Shown piece after piece: positions 1 to 5,909 of a stretch of DNA of 10,523 bases. The notes under the pieces are model-generated. The model worked only from the letters and a program-made list of their open reading frames with translations, had not been told where the DNA came from and made no database searches. Every line of letters begins with the position of its first letter. Positions within the stretch are counted from its first letter, which is position 1. Position numbers and translations under genes: made by a program. This DNA comes from Pseudomonadota bacterium (GTDB lineage: Bacteria; Pseudomonadota; Alphaproteobacteria; Caulobacterales; Caulobacteraceae), in the NCBI GenBank assembly GCA_023433655.1, contig JAEYUE010000030.1:1-10523 (forward strand), written 5' to 3'.

Positions 1-159
1 TCCGTTTGGCGTTGGCCTCAGGGAAAAGCCCCTGGAGGCCTGTCGGGTCTAAAAGGAGCGGCTGGACCTCGTTGCGAAAGCAGAGGGTGGCGTTTCGCAG
101 AAAGAGATCGACGCAGGGGTTGTGGACTCTCCCCGCGGCGAAAGCAAGGCGGTCCGGTA
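1..159. other. Non-coding left end with two inverted repeats
   Basis: No convincing gene is seen here, although several frames on both strands stay open. Two hairpins can be drawn. The first pairs bases 14-23 (GGCCTCAGGG) with 30-40, giving ten base pairs with one bulged G at 34 and a six-base loop. The second pairs TGCGAAA at 73-79 with TTTCGCA at 93-99 around a 13-base loop. Neither is followed by a T-run on either strand, so they do not look like standard terminators. A plus-strand frame open from the window edge stops at TAA 50-52 and could be the tail of a gene to the left, but 16 codons are too few to judge. The segment could be an intergenic repeat or part of a structured RNA. Confidence 0.4.
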
Positions 160-390
160 TCAGCCCGCCGCGTCGTCCGTCTGACCGGCCGCGGCCTGTT
201 CGGCGGGAGCGACGTAGTGCTCCTGGCAGAGCTTGCGCAGGGCGGCGCTCAGGCTCGGGCCGTACAGGGAGTCCTGGATGCGGTCGAAACCCTCAGCCGA
301 CAGGGCCTGCTTGATGTCGCTCACCGTCCGGCAGCGGCCCTCGCGGGCGAGTTCATAGGCGCGTTCGAGGGTCGTGGGTCGATAGGTCAT
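160..390 (-). CDS. Small hypothetical protein (76 aa)
   Basis: I recognise no named domain. The predicted protein is soluble and mostly helical, with no signal peptide or membrane segment. The N-terminal half is rich in charged residues and reads like a small helical fold (TLERAYELAREGRCRTVSDI at residues 7-26, then a second block to about residue 62). The last 15 residues are Ala/Gln/Asp-rich and look disordered. The phrase TVSDIKQALSAEGFD resembles a short DNA-binding or protein-interaction helix pair, but that is only an impression. It lies 37 bases downstream of the porin-like gene on the same strand and could be transcribed with it. The ATG is preceded by only a weak purine stretch (TAGGG). 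Its codon pattern matches the neighbours, which supports a real gene. Confidence 0.7.
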   Translation of the reverse strand: MTYRPTTLERAYELAREGRCRTVSDIKQALSAEGFDRIQDSLYGPSLSAALRKLCQEHYVAPAEQAAAGQTDDAAG

Positions 391-427
391 GACCCTAGGT
401 AGGCATGACCGGAGTGGATTGCGAGCC

Positions 428-1120
428 TCAGAAGGCGACGCTGACGCCCGCGACCAGGCTGTCGGCGTACTGCTCGCCGGGAACCTCGGCGTCCGTTCCG
501 TACCAGCGCAGCTCGGCCTCGAGATTGCGGGTCAGGGCGTAGTTCAGGCCGATGTTGTAGCCGGTGTAGTCGACGCTGTTGTCCTGCTCGCGGCGGCCGA
601 TGGCGGCGGAGCCGGACAGCTTGTGGGTGAAGTCCCAGCCGACCTGGGCCTCGACCCAGGTCCAGGCCTCGGTGGCGCCGGTGCTGTCGGGCGAATACTG
701 CAGGCGCACGCGACCGCTGGCGGGCCCGATCGACCGCTTCACATCGGCGGTGAACTCCCAGGCGTCGTCGTCGGCGCCCGGGTTCGCCTCGACCAGCCAC
801 TTGTGCTTGACGTTGAGGTCGAGGTCGAAGCCGCCGAACTGGGGCCGCACGCCCGCATCGAGGGCGACTTCCAGTTCGGAGCCAGAGGACTTGACCGTTT
901 CGAACGAGGGGCCGGCGTAGAACAGCCCTGAGGCGCTTTCCCATTCGGCCTCGCCCCAGACGAAGGCGTCGCCGTCGGACTTGGAGGCGTCCTTGGACCG
1001 GTTGTCGGTGGCGGCCCCGAAGGCGAAGGCCCAGGAACCGGAGGCGTCCTGGGCGGCGGCGGGCAGGGCGCAGGCCAGCAGGGCGGCGGCGAGGGCGGCG
1101 GGGGTGAGCTTGCGGATCAT
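428..1120 (-). CDS. TorF-family putative outer-membrane porin
   Basis: A 230-residue exported protein, probably a small beta-barrel. Residues 1-23 form a typical signal peptide: Arg-Lys at 3-4, an Ala/Leu core, then PAAA before Gln24. Cys17 in LLAC is a weak lipobox-like site, but signal peptidase I cleavage after AAA fits better. The mature part alternates hydrophobic and polar residues, begins with a SWAFAFGAATDNR segment and has an FYAGPSFE strand. It ends in Phe (VAGVSVAF), the usual C-terminal signature of outer-membrane barrels. These fit the TorF/gcw_chp family of about 220-250 residues; the native substrate of that family is not known to me. The frame stays open far upstream inside the nitronate monooxygenase gene, but the ATG at 1120 is chosen because the signal peptide begins there. 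It follows that gene by 44 bases. Confidence 0.75.
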   Translation of the reverse strand: MIRKLTPAALAAALLACALPAAAQDASGSWAFAFGAATDNRSKDASKSDGDAFVWGEAEWESASGLFYAGPSFETVKSSGSELEVALDAGVRPQFGGFDLDLNVKHKWLVEANPGADDDAWEFTADVKRSIGPASGRVRLQYSPDSTGATEAWTWVEAQVGWDFTHKLSGSAAIGRREQDNSVDYTGYNIGLNYALTRNLEAELRWYGTDAEVPGEQYADSLVAGVSVAF

Positions 1121-1146
1121 CTGGGTCGCTTCGTGTCTGGCCGGCA

Positions 1147-1162
1147 GGCCCGGAAGCGGGCC
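1147..1162 (-). terminator. GC hairpin between the monooxygenase and porin genes
   Basis: GGCCCG (1147-1152) and CGGGCC (1157-1162) form a perfect six-pair stem with a four-base loop. It begins two bases after the nitronate monooxygenase stop on the minus strand and lies 26 bases before the porin start codon. There is no T-run after it, so it may be a weak terminator, an RNA-stabilising stem or a device that lowers read-through. No experiment supports any of these roles. Confidence 0.35.
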
Positions 1163-1164
1163 GT

Positions 1165-2091
1165 CTAGAACCGCTTTCTGTCGAAAACGGCGCAGGCCTC
1201 CGCATATTCGTCCCGCAGCCGCGCGACAAGCTCCGCCACCGGAAGGATATCGTGGACGGCGCCCGCGCCCTGGCCCGCCGACCACACCGTCTTCCAGGCC
1301 TTCGCCTCGTCCGCCATGTCGAGCTTGTGCTCGGGCAGGGTCTTCGGATCGATGCCGTTCTCGATCAGCGAGGGGGTCAGGAAGTTGGCCGGGATGCCCG
1401 ACACCGCCGGGGTGTAGGTGATGTCCATCGATCCCGCCTCGACGATCATCTCCTTGTAGTGGGCCTGGGCCTGGCTCTCGGTCGTGGCGATGAAGCGGGT
1501 GCCCATATAGGCGAAGTCGGCCCCCAGCATGGTGGCGGCGGCGACGTCGCGGCCGGTGGACAGGCAGCCGGACAGGATGATGGTCCCGTCGAAGAAGCCG
1601 CGCACCTCCTCGACGAGGGCGAAGGGATTGACCACCCCGGCGTGGCCGCCGGCGCCGTTGGCGACGAGGATCAGGCCGTCGACCCCGGCCTGGGCGGCCT
1701 TGCGGGCGTGGCGGACATTGGCGATGTCGTGGAAGACCACGCCGCCGTAGCCGTGCACCGCCTCGACCACGTCGCGCACCGCCCCCAGCGAGGTGATGAC
1801 CAGCGGGACCTGTTCCTCGACCGTCACCTGCATGTCGGCGAGCAGGCGCGGGTTGGTCGGGTGGACGATGTGGTTGACCCCGAAGGCGGCGGCGTCGGCG
1901 TTGCGGCGCGCCTTGATGTCGTGGAGCCACTCCCGGTAGCCCTCGGTCGTGCGCTGGTTCAGCGACGGGAAGGTGCCGATGACGCCGGCGTTGCAGGCCT
2001 CGACGACCAGATCCGGGCCGGAGACGAGAAACATGGGCGCGGCGATGACCGGCAGTTTGAGGCCGCTCTGGAGGGAAGCCGGAATGGCCAT
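1165..2091 (-). CDS. Nitronate monooxygenase (NMO / 2-nitropropane dioxygenase family)
   Basis: An FMN-dependent TIM-barrel enzyme of 308 residues that, by family, oxidises alkyl nitronates such as propionate-3-nitronate to the aldehyde or oxoacid and nitrite, in the cytoplasm. The N-terminus carries the family start LPVIAAPMFLVSGPDLV (13-29), followed by GVIGTFPSLNQR (36-47). Later come the phosphate- and FMN-binding parts: LVANGAGGHAG (142-152, with His150 in the position of the catalytic histidine), LSGCLSTGRDV (173-183) and LGADFAYMGTRF (189-200). Length is normal and nothing seems missing. Many relatives are of uncertain substrate, so the nitronate assignment is at family level. The ATG at 2091 puts the first barrel strand about ten residues in. 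The upstream region is shared with divergent queF. The porin-like gene follows after 44 bases. Confidence 0.9.
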   Translation of the reverse strand: MAIPASLQSGLKLPVIAAPMFLVSGPDLVVEACNAGVIGTFPSLNQRTTEGYREWLHDIKARRNADAAAFGVNHIVHPTNPRLLADMQVTVEEQVPLVITSLGAVRDVVEAVHGYGGVVFHDIANVRHARKAAQAGVDGLILVANGAGGHAGVVNPFALVEEVRGFFDGTIILSGCLSTGRDVAAATMLGADFAYMGTRFIATTESQAQAHYKEMIVEAGSMDITYTPAVSGIPANFLTPSLIENGIDPKTLPEHKLDMADEAKAWKTVWSAGQGAGAVHDILPVAELVARLRDEYAEACAVFDRKRF

Positions 2092-2158
2092 GGTGTTCGC
2101 CCCGCGTTGTCTTTCGCTACGGATAGCGGGCGGACGTTAGGGAAGGCAAATCGGCCAA

Positions 2159-2182
2159 GGGTCGACCCAAGCCCCTCGACCC
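2159..2182. repeat. Palindrome and heptamer copies upstream of queF
   Basis: GGGTCGACCC at 2159-2168 is a perfect ten-base palindrome, and TCGACCC occurs at 2162-2168 and again at 2176-2182. The same seven-base unit forms the inverted arrays at 4151-4269. The site lies in the 105-base gap between the divergent monooxygenase and queF genes, 14 bases before the queF ATG. It might be an operator or a remnant of the repeat family. Nothing else convincing is seen in this gap: no clear promoter boxes and no preQ1 riboswitch. Confidence 0.35.
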
Positions 2183-2196
2183 ATTAAATCCCCGCC

Positions 2197-2658
2197 ATGA
2201 CCACCGACACCTCCGGCCTGTCCATGCTGGGCGCCCAGACGGCGCAGCCGACCAGCCCCGAAACCGCCGTGCTGGAGCGCGTGCCCAATCCCCACGCCGA
2301 CTCCCTCTACCTGGCCCGCTTCACGGCGCCGGAGTTCACCAGCCTTTGCCCGGTCACGGGCCAGCCGGACTTCGCCCACATCGTCATCGACTATGCGCCT
2401 GGCGACTGGCTGGTCGAGAGCAAGAGCCTGAAGCTCTACCTGACCTCGTTCCGCAACCATGGCGCCTTCCACGAGGACTGCACCGTGGCCATCGGCAAGC
2501 GGCTGGTCGACCTGCTGCATCCGAAATGGCTGCGCATCGGCGGCTACTGGTATCCGCGCGGCGGCATCCCGATCGACGTCTTCTGGCAGACCGGTCCCGC
2601 GCCGGAGGGCCTGTGGCTGCCGGACCAGGGCGTGCCGACGTATCGCGGACGAGGCTAG
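2197..2658 (+). CDS. queF: NADPH-dependent 7-cyano-7-deazaguanine reductase (type I QueF)
   Basis: QueF reduces the nitrile of preQ0 to the aminomethyl group of preQ1 with two NADPH, a cytoplasmic step in making queuosine for tRNA wobble position 34. The 153-residue protein has the unimodular (type I) length. The catalytic cysteine is Cys51 in TSLCPVTGQPDF, with Asp58 as the expected proton donor. The QueF hallmark ESKSLKLY is at 74-81, followed by FRNHGAFHED (85-94), part of the substrate pocket. The C-terminal WYPRGGIPIDVFW block (118-130) is also typical. The ATG at 2197 has no strong ribosome site, but the next in-frame ATG (codon 10) would change the protein little. No other queuosine gene is in the window. 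Its stop overlaps the stop of the convergent gene to the right. Confidence 0.97.
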   Translation: MTTDTSGLSMLGAQTAQPTSPETAVLERVPNPHADSLYLARFTAPEFTSLCPVTGQPDFAHIVIDYAPGDWLVESKSLKLYLTSFRNHGAFHEDCTVAIGKRLVDLLHPKWLRIGGYWYPRGGIPIDVFWQTGPAPEGLWLPDQGVPTYRGRG

Positions 2659-3164
2659 CCCACGGGCCGGATCAGGCCGGACGCATAGCAGACCTCCTGA
2701 TCGAACAGCGCTGCCTCGATCAGCCAGCCGGGCCGGTCGGGAGGCGCGACCCAGACCTCGGGCGCGGCGTCAAGGATCTGCGGGGCGAGGCGGTCGGCGT
2801 CCTCCGCCCGCAACCTCAGGCCCGCCGAGAGCGGGTGCCAAACGACGACGACCCGGGCGTCCGGCCGGATCAGTTCCGAGAGGGCCGTCCGGAACAGCGC
2901 GTCCCGTTCCGGACGTGTCGTCCAGACGCGCCGGACGGCGCCGGGCAACCGGCTCCAGTCGACGCGTTCGCCGCGTCCCTCCAGCGCCGTGACGGGGGCG
3001 AGGATCGGGGCCAGGGCCCGGACGCCGACCCGGCTGCAGCGGGTCCCGGACTGACGCAGGAGGGGGATCAGGGGGCGCAGGTATTGGCCCGCGCGGGCGC
3101 GGGCGAGTTTCGCCTGCAGACGCTGCTTGCGGGCCTCGAGCCGCGCGCGATCGGAGGGCTGCAT
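2655..3164 (-). CDS. Hypothetical protein (169 aa), predicted soluble
   Basis: I do not recognise a family. From the ATG at 3164 the protein starts with a strongly charged helical stretch (about residues 1-30, Arg/Lys/Gln/Ala-rich, coiled-coil-like). A mixed region follows, then a compact part containing ARVVVVWHPLSAGLRL (about residues 103-118) and EVWVAPPDRPGWLIEAALF (about 135-153). These look like beta strands alternating with helices, with no signal peptide or membrane segment. The frame stays open to an ATG at 3257, but the extra 31 residues are Pro/Arg/Gly-rich and overlap GC hairpins, so the shorter form is preferred. Neither start has a good ribosome site. The gene converges on queF with the stop codons overlapping. 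Codon pattern supports a real gene; function is unknown. Confidence 0.7.
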   Translation of the reverse strand: MQPSDRARLEARKQRLQAKLARARAGQYLRPLIPLLRQSGTRCSRVGVRALAPILAPVTALEGRGERVDWSRLPGAVRRVWTTRPERDALFRTALSELIRPDARVVVVWHPLSAGLRLRAEDADRLAPQILDAAPEVWVAPPDRPGWLIEAALFDQEVCYASGLIRPVG

Positions 3165-3218
3165 GGAGGGGGTCCGGCAGGGGAGGGCAGGCGGGCACGG
3201 TAGGGGCTGTCGGCCGGC

Positions 3219-3248
3219 GGGCCAACGGCCCTCCGCAACGCCGCGGAG
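3219..3248. repeat. Two adjacent short hairpins in a divergent intergenic region
   Basis: GGGCC (3219-3223) pairs with GGCCC (3227-3231), and CTCCGC (3231-3236) pairs with GCGGAG (3243-3248). Both lie in the 137-base gap between the divergent hypothetical gene and the DUF817 gene, and can form in the leader of either transcript. In such GC-rich DNA short palindromes arise often, so they may mean nothing. I see no convincing promoter boxes in the gap. Confidence 0.25.
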
Positions 3249-3301
3249 ATTCCTCATCTTCTGCTCATGGGGCAGGGCCGGCGGGCTGATAGCCTGCGGC
3301 C

Positions 3302-4204
3302 ATGACTGATACCGCGCGTCTTCCGCTCGAGCTGTGGGGCCGTCACTGGCTGGGTCGGCTGCAGAAATGGGCGGACCGGCGGGCCTGGAGCCGGTACGGG
3401 TTCGAGTTCCTGATGTTCGGCGTCAAGCAGGGTTGGGCCTGTCTGTTCGGCGGGGCGATGCTGGCGCTGCTGATCGCCACGAAGCTGTGGTGGCCGGAAC
3501 AGGTCCCGATCGCGCGCTACGACTTTCTTGTGCTGGGGGCCGTGGCGATCCAGGCGGCCATGCTGGCGCTGAGGCTGGAGAGCTGGGAGGAGGCGCGGGT
3601 GATCCTCGTCTTCCACATCGCCGGCACGGTGATGGAGCTGTTCAAGACGGCGCACGGGTCGTGGATCTATCCGGAGGACAGCGTGCTGCGCATCGGCATG
3701 GTGCCGCTGTTCTCGGGCTTCATGTACGCGGCGGTGGGCAGCTATATCGCGCGCATCCAGCGCATCTTCGACATTCGCTTCCGCCACTATCCGCCGCTGT
3801 GGACGACCTGGGTGCTGGCGGCGGCCATCTACGTCAACTTCTTCGCCCATCACTGGCTGCCGGACGTGCGCATGGGGCTTTTCGCCCTGACGGTGGTGCT
3901 GTTCGGGCGCGGCTGGTTCTTTTTCACGCCGGACCGGACGCGGCGGTCGATGCCCTTCCTGCTCGGCTTTTTTCTCGTCGCCCTGTTCATCTGGGTCGCC
4001 GAGAACCTCGGCACCTGGACCAATGCGTGGATCTATCCGGGCCAGGCCGACGGCTGGGAGCCGGTGTCGCTGGCCAAGCTGGGCAGCTGGTTCCTGCTGA
4101 TGATGATCAGTGTGGTCCTGGTGTCGCTGGTGCATCGGCCGGAGGAGGAAGGGTCGAGGTCCGAGGGTCGAGGGTCGAAGGAGGCGGTCCGTTCGGCGAT
4201 GTGA
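3302..4204 (+). CDS. DUF817 family integral membrane protein
   Basis: A 300-residue inner-membrane protein with about eight hydrophobic segments (near 40-62, 74-91, 98-114, 131-150, 167-185, 190-208, 216-234 and 258-277). It fits the DUF817 family (to which I believe Bacillus subtilis YoaT belongs), whose function is not established. Conserved-looking polar motifs lie between the segments: FHIAGTVMELFKTAHGSWIY (104-123), YPPLWTTW (163-170) and ENLGTWTNAWIYP (234-246). The WIYP element occurs twice (121-124 and 243-246), hinting at an internal duplication. The tail from about 281 (EEEGSRSEGRGSKEAVRSAM) is hydrophilic and is encoded by the heptamer array, so it is probably a late addition. The FAD oxidoreductase starts 79 bases downstream on the same strand, suggesting an operon. 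Confidence 0.88.
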   Translation: MTDTARLPLELWGRHWLGRLQKWADRRAWSRYGFEFLMFGVKQGWACLFGGAMLALLIATKLWWPEQVPIARYDFLVLGAVAIQAAMLALRLESWEEARVILVFHIAGTVMELFKTAHGSWIYPEDSVLRIGMVPLFSGFMYAAVGSYIARIQRIFDIRFRHYPPLWTTWVLAAAIYVNFFAHHWLPDVRMGLFALTVVLFGRGWFFFTPDRTRRSMPFLLGFFLVALFIWVAENLGTWTNAWIYPGQADGWEPVSLAKLGSWFLLMMISVVLVSLVHRPEEEGSRSEGRGSKEAVRSAM

Positions 4205-4269
4205 CGCGAGCCCTGCACGGCCGCCAGGGACGGCCCCTTCCACGCCTCTCGACCCTCGACCCTCGACCC
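4151..4269. repeat. Inverted arrays of a 7-base unit (GGGTCGA / TCGACCC)
   Basis: The left arm 4151-4178 is four head-to-tail heptamers: GGGTCGA, GGTCCGA, GGGTCGA, GGGTCGA. The right arm 4249-4269 is three exact copies of the complement, TCGACCC. Bases 4162-4178 pair perfectly with 4249-4265, and after a two-base bulge GAGGCG (4181-4186) pairs with CGCCTC (4243-4248), so one long stem can form across the DUF817 stop codon. The left arm is coding, giving the GSRSEGRGSKE tail. The right arm ends five bases before the ribosome site of the next gene. This resembles extragenic palindromes that sit at gene ends. Possible roles are transcript stabilisation, partial termination or translational control; none is shown. 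Confidence 0.75.
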
Positions 4270-4273
4270 CGCT

Positions 4274-4280
4274 AAGGAGG
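4274..4280 (+). promoter_or_regulatory. Strong Shine-Dalgarno of the FAD oxidoreductase
   Basis: AAGGAGG lies three bases before the ATG at 4284. The spacing is short, but this is the clearest ribosome site in the window and decides the start, because the frame stays open upstream to 4110. It sits immediately beyond the right heptamer arm, so folding of the long stem could affect its access. Confidence 0.7.
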
Positions 4281-4283
4281 GCC

Positions 4284-5864
4284 ATGACCACCACCCACAC
4301 CGACGTCGTCATCCTTGGAGCCGGCCACAACGGCCTCGTCTGCGCCTTCTATCTGGCGAAGGCCGGGCTGAAGGTGACGGTGCTGGAGCGGCGGCACGTG
4401 GTCGGCGGGGCGGCGGTGACGGAGGAGTTCCATCCGGGCTTCCGCAATTCGACGGCCAGCTACACCGTCAGCCTGCTCAATCCGAAGGTCATCGCCGACA
4501 TGGAGCTGTCGCGGCACGGGCTGCGGGTGGTCGAGCGCAGGGTGTCCAACTTCCTGCCGCTGCCGGACGGCCGGCATCTGCTGGCGGGCGAGGGGCGGAC
4601 GCAGGCCGAGGTGGCCAAATTCTCCGCGCGGGACGCGGAGCGCCTGCCCGAATACGAGCGGCGGCTGGAGGTGGTGGCGGCCATCCTGCGCGACTGGATC
4701 CTGAAGGCGCCGCCGAACATGGTCGAGGGCGGCTGGGCGGCGATGCTGCCGGAGCTGCTGAAGGCCGGCTCGCTGGGCCGTCGGGCGGCGGGACTGGACG
4801 TCGAGGGGCGGCGCGACCTGCTGGACCTGTTCGCCAAGTCAGCGGGCGACTGGCTGGACGGCTGGTTCGGGAGCGATCCGATCAAGGCCCTGTTCGGCTT
4901 CGACAGCGTCGTGGGCAACTACGCCAGCCCGTACACGCCCGGCTCGGCCTATGTGCTGCTGCATCACGTGTTCGGCGAGGTGAACGGGAAGAAGGGCGTC
5001 TGGGGCCACGCCCTCGGGGGCATGGGGGCGATCACCCAGGCCATGGCGAAGGCGTGCGCCGAGCAGGGCGTCGAGATCCGGCTGGAGAGTCCGGCGGCCG
5101 AGGTGCTGACAGAGAGAGGCCGGGCGATCGGGGCGGTGACCGAGGCGGGCGAGACGGTGCGGGCGCGGGCGGTGGTCTCCAACCTGCACCCGCGGCTGCT
5201 GTTCGAGCGGCTGGTCGACGACGCGGTCGTTCCGGCCGATTTCCGGCAGCGGATCGGGAACTACCAGTCGGGGTCGGGGACGTTCCGGATGAACGTCGCC
5301 CTGTCGGAGCTGCCGAACTTCGCCAGCCTGCCGGGGCAGGGGGATCACCTGACGGCGGGGATCATCATCGCCCCGTCGCTGGCCTACATGGACCGGGCCC
5401 ACGCCAGCGCGCGCCTGAACGGCTGGTCGGCCGAGCCGATCGTCGAGATGCTGATCCCCTCGACCCTGGACGACAGTCTGGCCCCGCCGGGACAGCATGT
5501 GGCGAGCCTGTTCTGTCAGCATGTCGATCCGGCGCTGGGGGACGAACACCGCGACACGGTGGCCGACCTGATGATCGAGACGGTCGACCGCCATGCGCCG
5601 GGCTTCAAGTCGTCGGTCCTGGGGCGGCTGGCGTTGGGGCCGCGCGATCTGGAGCGGCGCTTCGGACTCGTCGGCGGCGACATCTTCCACGGACGGCTGA
5701 CGCTGGACCAGCTGTTCAGCGCGCGGCCGGTGCTCGGCCATGCCGATCACCGCATGCCGGTCCCGGGCCTCTATTTGTGCGGCTCGGGCGCCCATCCCCG
5801 CGGCGGCGTGACTGGCGCGCCGGGGCACAATGCGGCGCGGGCGGTGGCGAGGGATCTGGCGTAG
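4284..5864 (+). CDS. FAD-dependent oxidoreductase, PYROXD2 / phytoene-desaturase-like (COG1233)
   Basis: A 526-residue flavoprotein. The N-terminus is a Rossmann dinucleotide fold: VVILGAGHNG (8-17, GxGxxG) ending in the acidic residue of VLERRHVVGGAAVTEEFHPG. This GGAAVTEE form, followed by ASYTVSLLNP and a DMELSRHGL segment, matches the PYROXD2 branch rather than true carotenoid CrtI enzymes. The C-terminus has the second FAD motif, GLYLCGSGAHPRGGVTGAPG (495-514). The middle holds the substrate domain. Length is normal for the family. The substrate is unknown to me: bacterial relatives are often mislabelled phytoene dehydrogenase, and no other carotenoid gene is nearby. It probably forms an operon with the DUF817 gene upstream. 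The start is fixed by the AAGGAGG site. It converges on the response-regulator gene with 45 bases between. Confidence 0.88.
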   Translation: MTTTHTDVVILGAGHNGLVCAFYLAKAGLKVTVLERRHVVGGAAVTEEFHPGFRNSTASYTVSLLNPKVIADMELSRHGLRVVERRVSNFLPLPDGRHLLAGEGRTQAEVAKFSARDAERLPEYERRLEVVAAILRDWILKAPPNMVEGGWAAMLPELLKAGSLGRRAAGLDVEGRRDLLDLFAKSAGDWLDGWFGSDPIKALFGFDSVVGNYASPYTPGSAYVLLHHVFGEVNGKKGVWGHALGGMGAITQAMAKACAEQGVEIRLESPAAEVLTERGRAIGAVTEAGETVRARAVVSNLHPRLLFERLVDDAVVPADFRQRIGNYQSGSGTFRMNVALSELPNFASLPGQGDHLTAGIIIAPSLAYMDRAHASARLNGWSAEPIVEMLIPSTLDDSLAPPGQHVASLFCQHVDPALGDEHRDTVADLMIETVDRHAPGFKSSVLGRLALGPRDLERRFGLVGGDIFHGRLTLDQLFSARPVLGHADHRMPVPGLYLCGSGAHPRGGVTGAPGHNAARAVARDLA

Positions 5865-5865
5865 G

Positions 5866-5908
5866 GCGGCAGGCGGCCGGCGGCAGGCATCGTGCCCCCC
5901 GCTGCCTG
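5866..5908. repeat. Short repeats in a convergent gap, possible weak terminator
   Basis: GCGGCAGGC is repeated directly at 5866-5874 and 5880-5888. CAGGCA (5884-5889) and TGCCTG (5903-5908) can form a six-pair stem with a 13-base loop. The position between two converging stop codons (5862-5864 and 5910-5912) suits a bidirectional terminator, but there is no T-run on either strand and the loop is large. Confidence 0.3.
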
Positions 5909-5909
5909 A

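Noticed and set aside
6..314. Plus-strand 102-residue reading frame at the left edge
   Set aside because: Composition is Arg/Ser/Pro-rich with no fold-like pattern, and it overlaps the better supported 76-residue gene on the other strand.
1070..1071. Lipoprotein signal (LLAC) in the porin-like protein
   Set aside because: Cys17 is followed by more hydrophobic signal sequence and a good AAA-Gln cleavage site, and the protein ends like an outer-membrane barrel.
1121..1930. Upstream extension of the porin frame to a 500-residue protein
   Set aside because: The extra residues are Arg/Gly/Pro-rich out-of-frame reading of the monooxygenase gene; the signal peptide marks the true start at 1120.
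2092..2196. preQ1 riboswitch upstream of queF
   Set aside because: Only 105 bases are available, and I see no preQ1-type stem with an A-rich tail pairing into its loop.
4151..4269. CRISPR array or insertion-sequence ends
   Set aside because: The repeats are seven-base tandem units without spacers, there is no cas gene or transposase, and no target-site duplication is seen.
3254..4330. Long minus-strand frame opposite the DUF817 gene
   Set aside because: Arg/His/Gln/Pro-rich translation typical of the antisense of a GC-rich gene; the plus strand gives a recognised membrane family.
4839..5828. 329-residue minus-strand frame opposite the FAD oxidoreductase
   Set aside because: Shadow of GC-rich coding DNA; no recognisable domain, while the plus strand has both FAD motifs.
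4284..5864. True carotenoid phytoene desaturase (CrtI)
   Set aside because: The GGAAVTEE and ASYTVSLLNP segments fit the PYROXD2 branch, and no crtB, crtY or other carotenoid gene is in the window.
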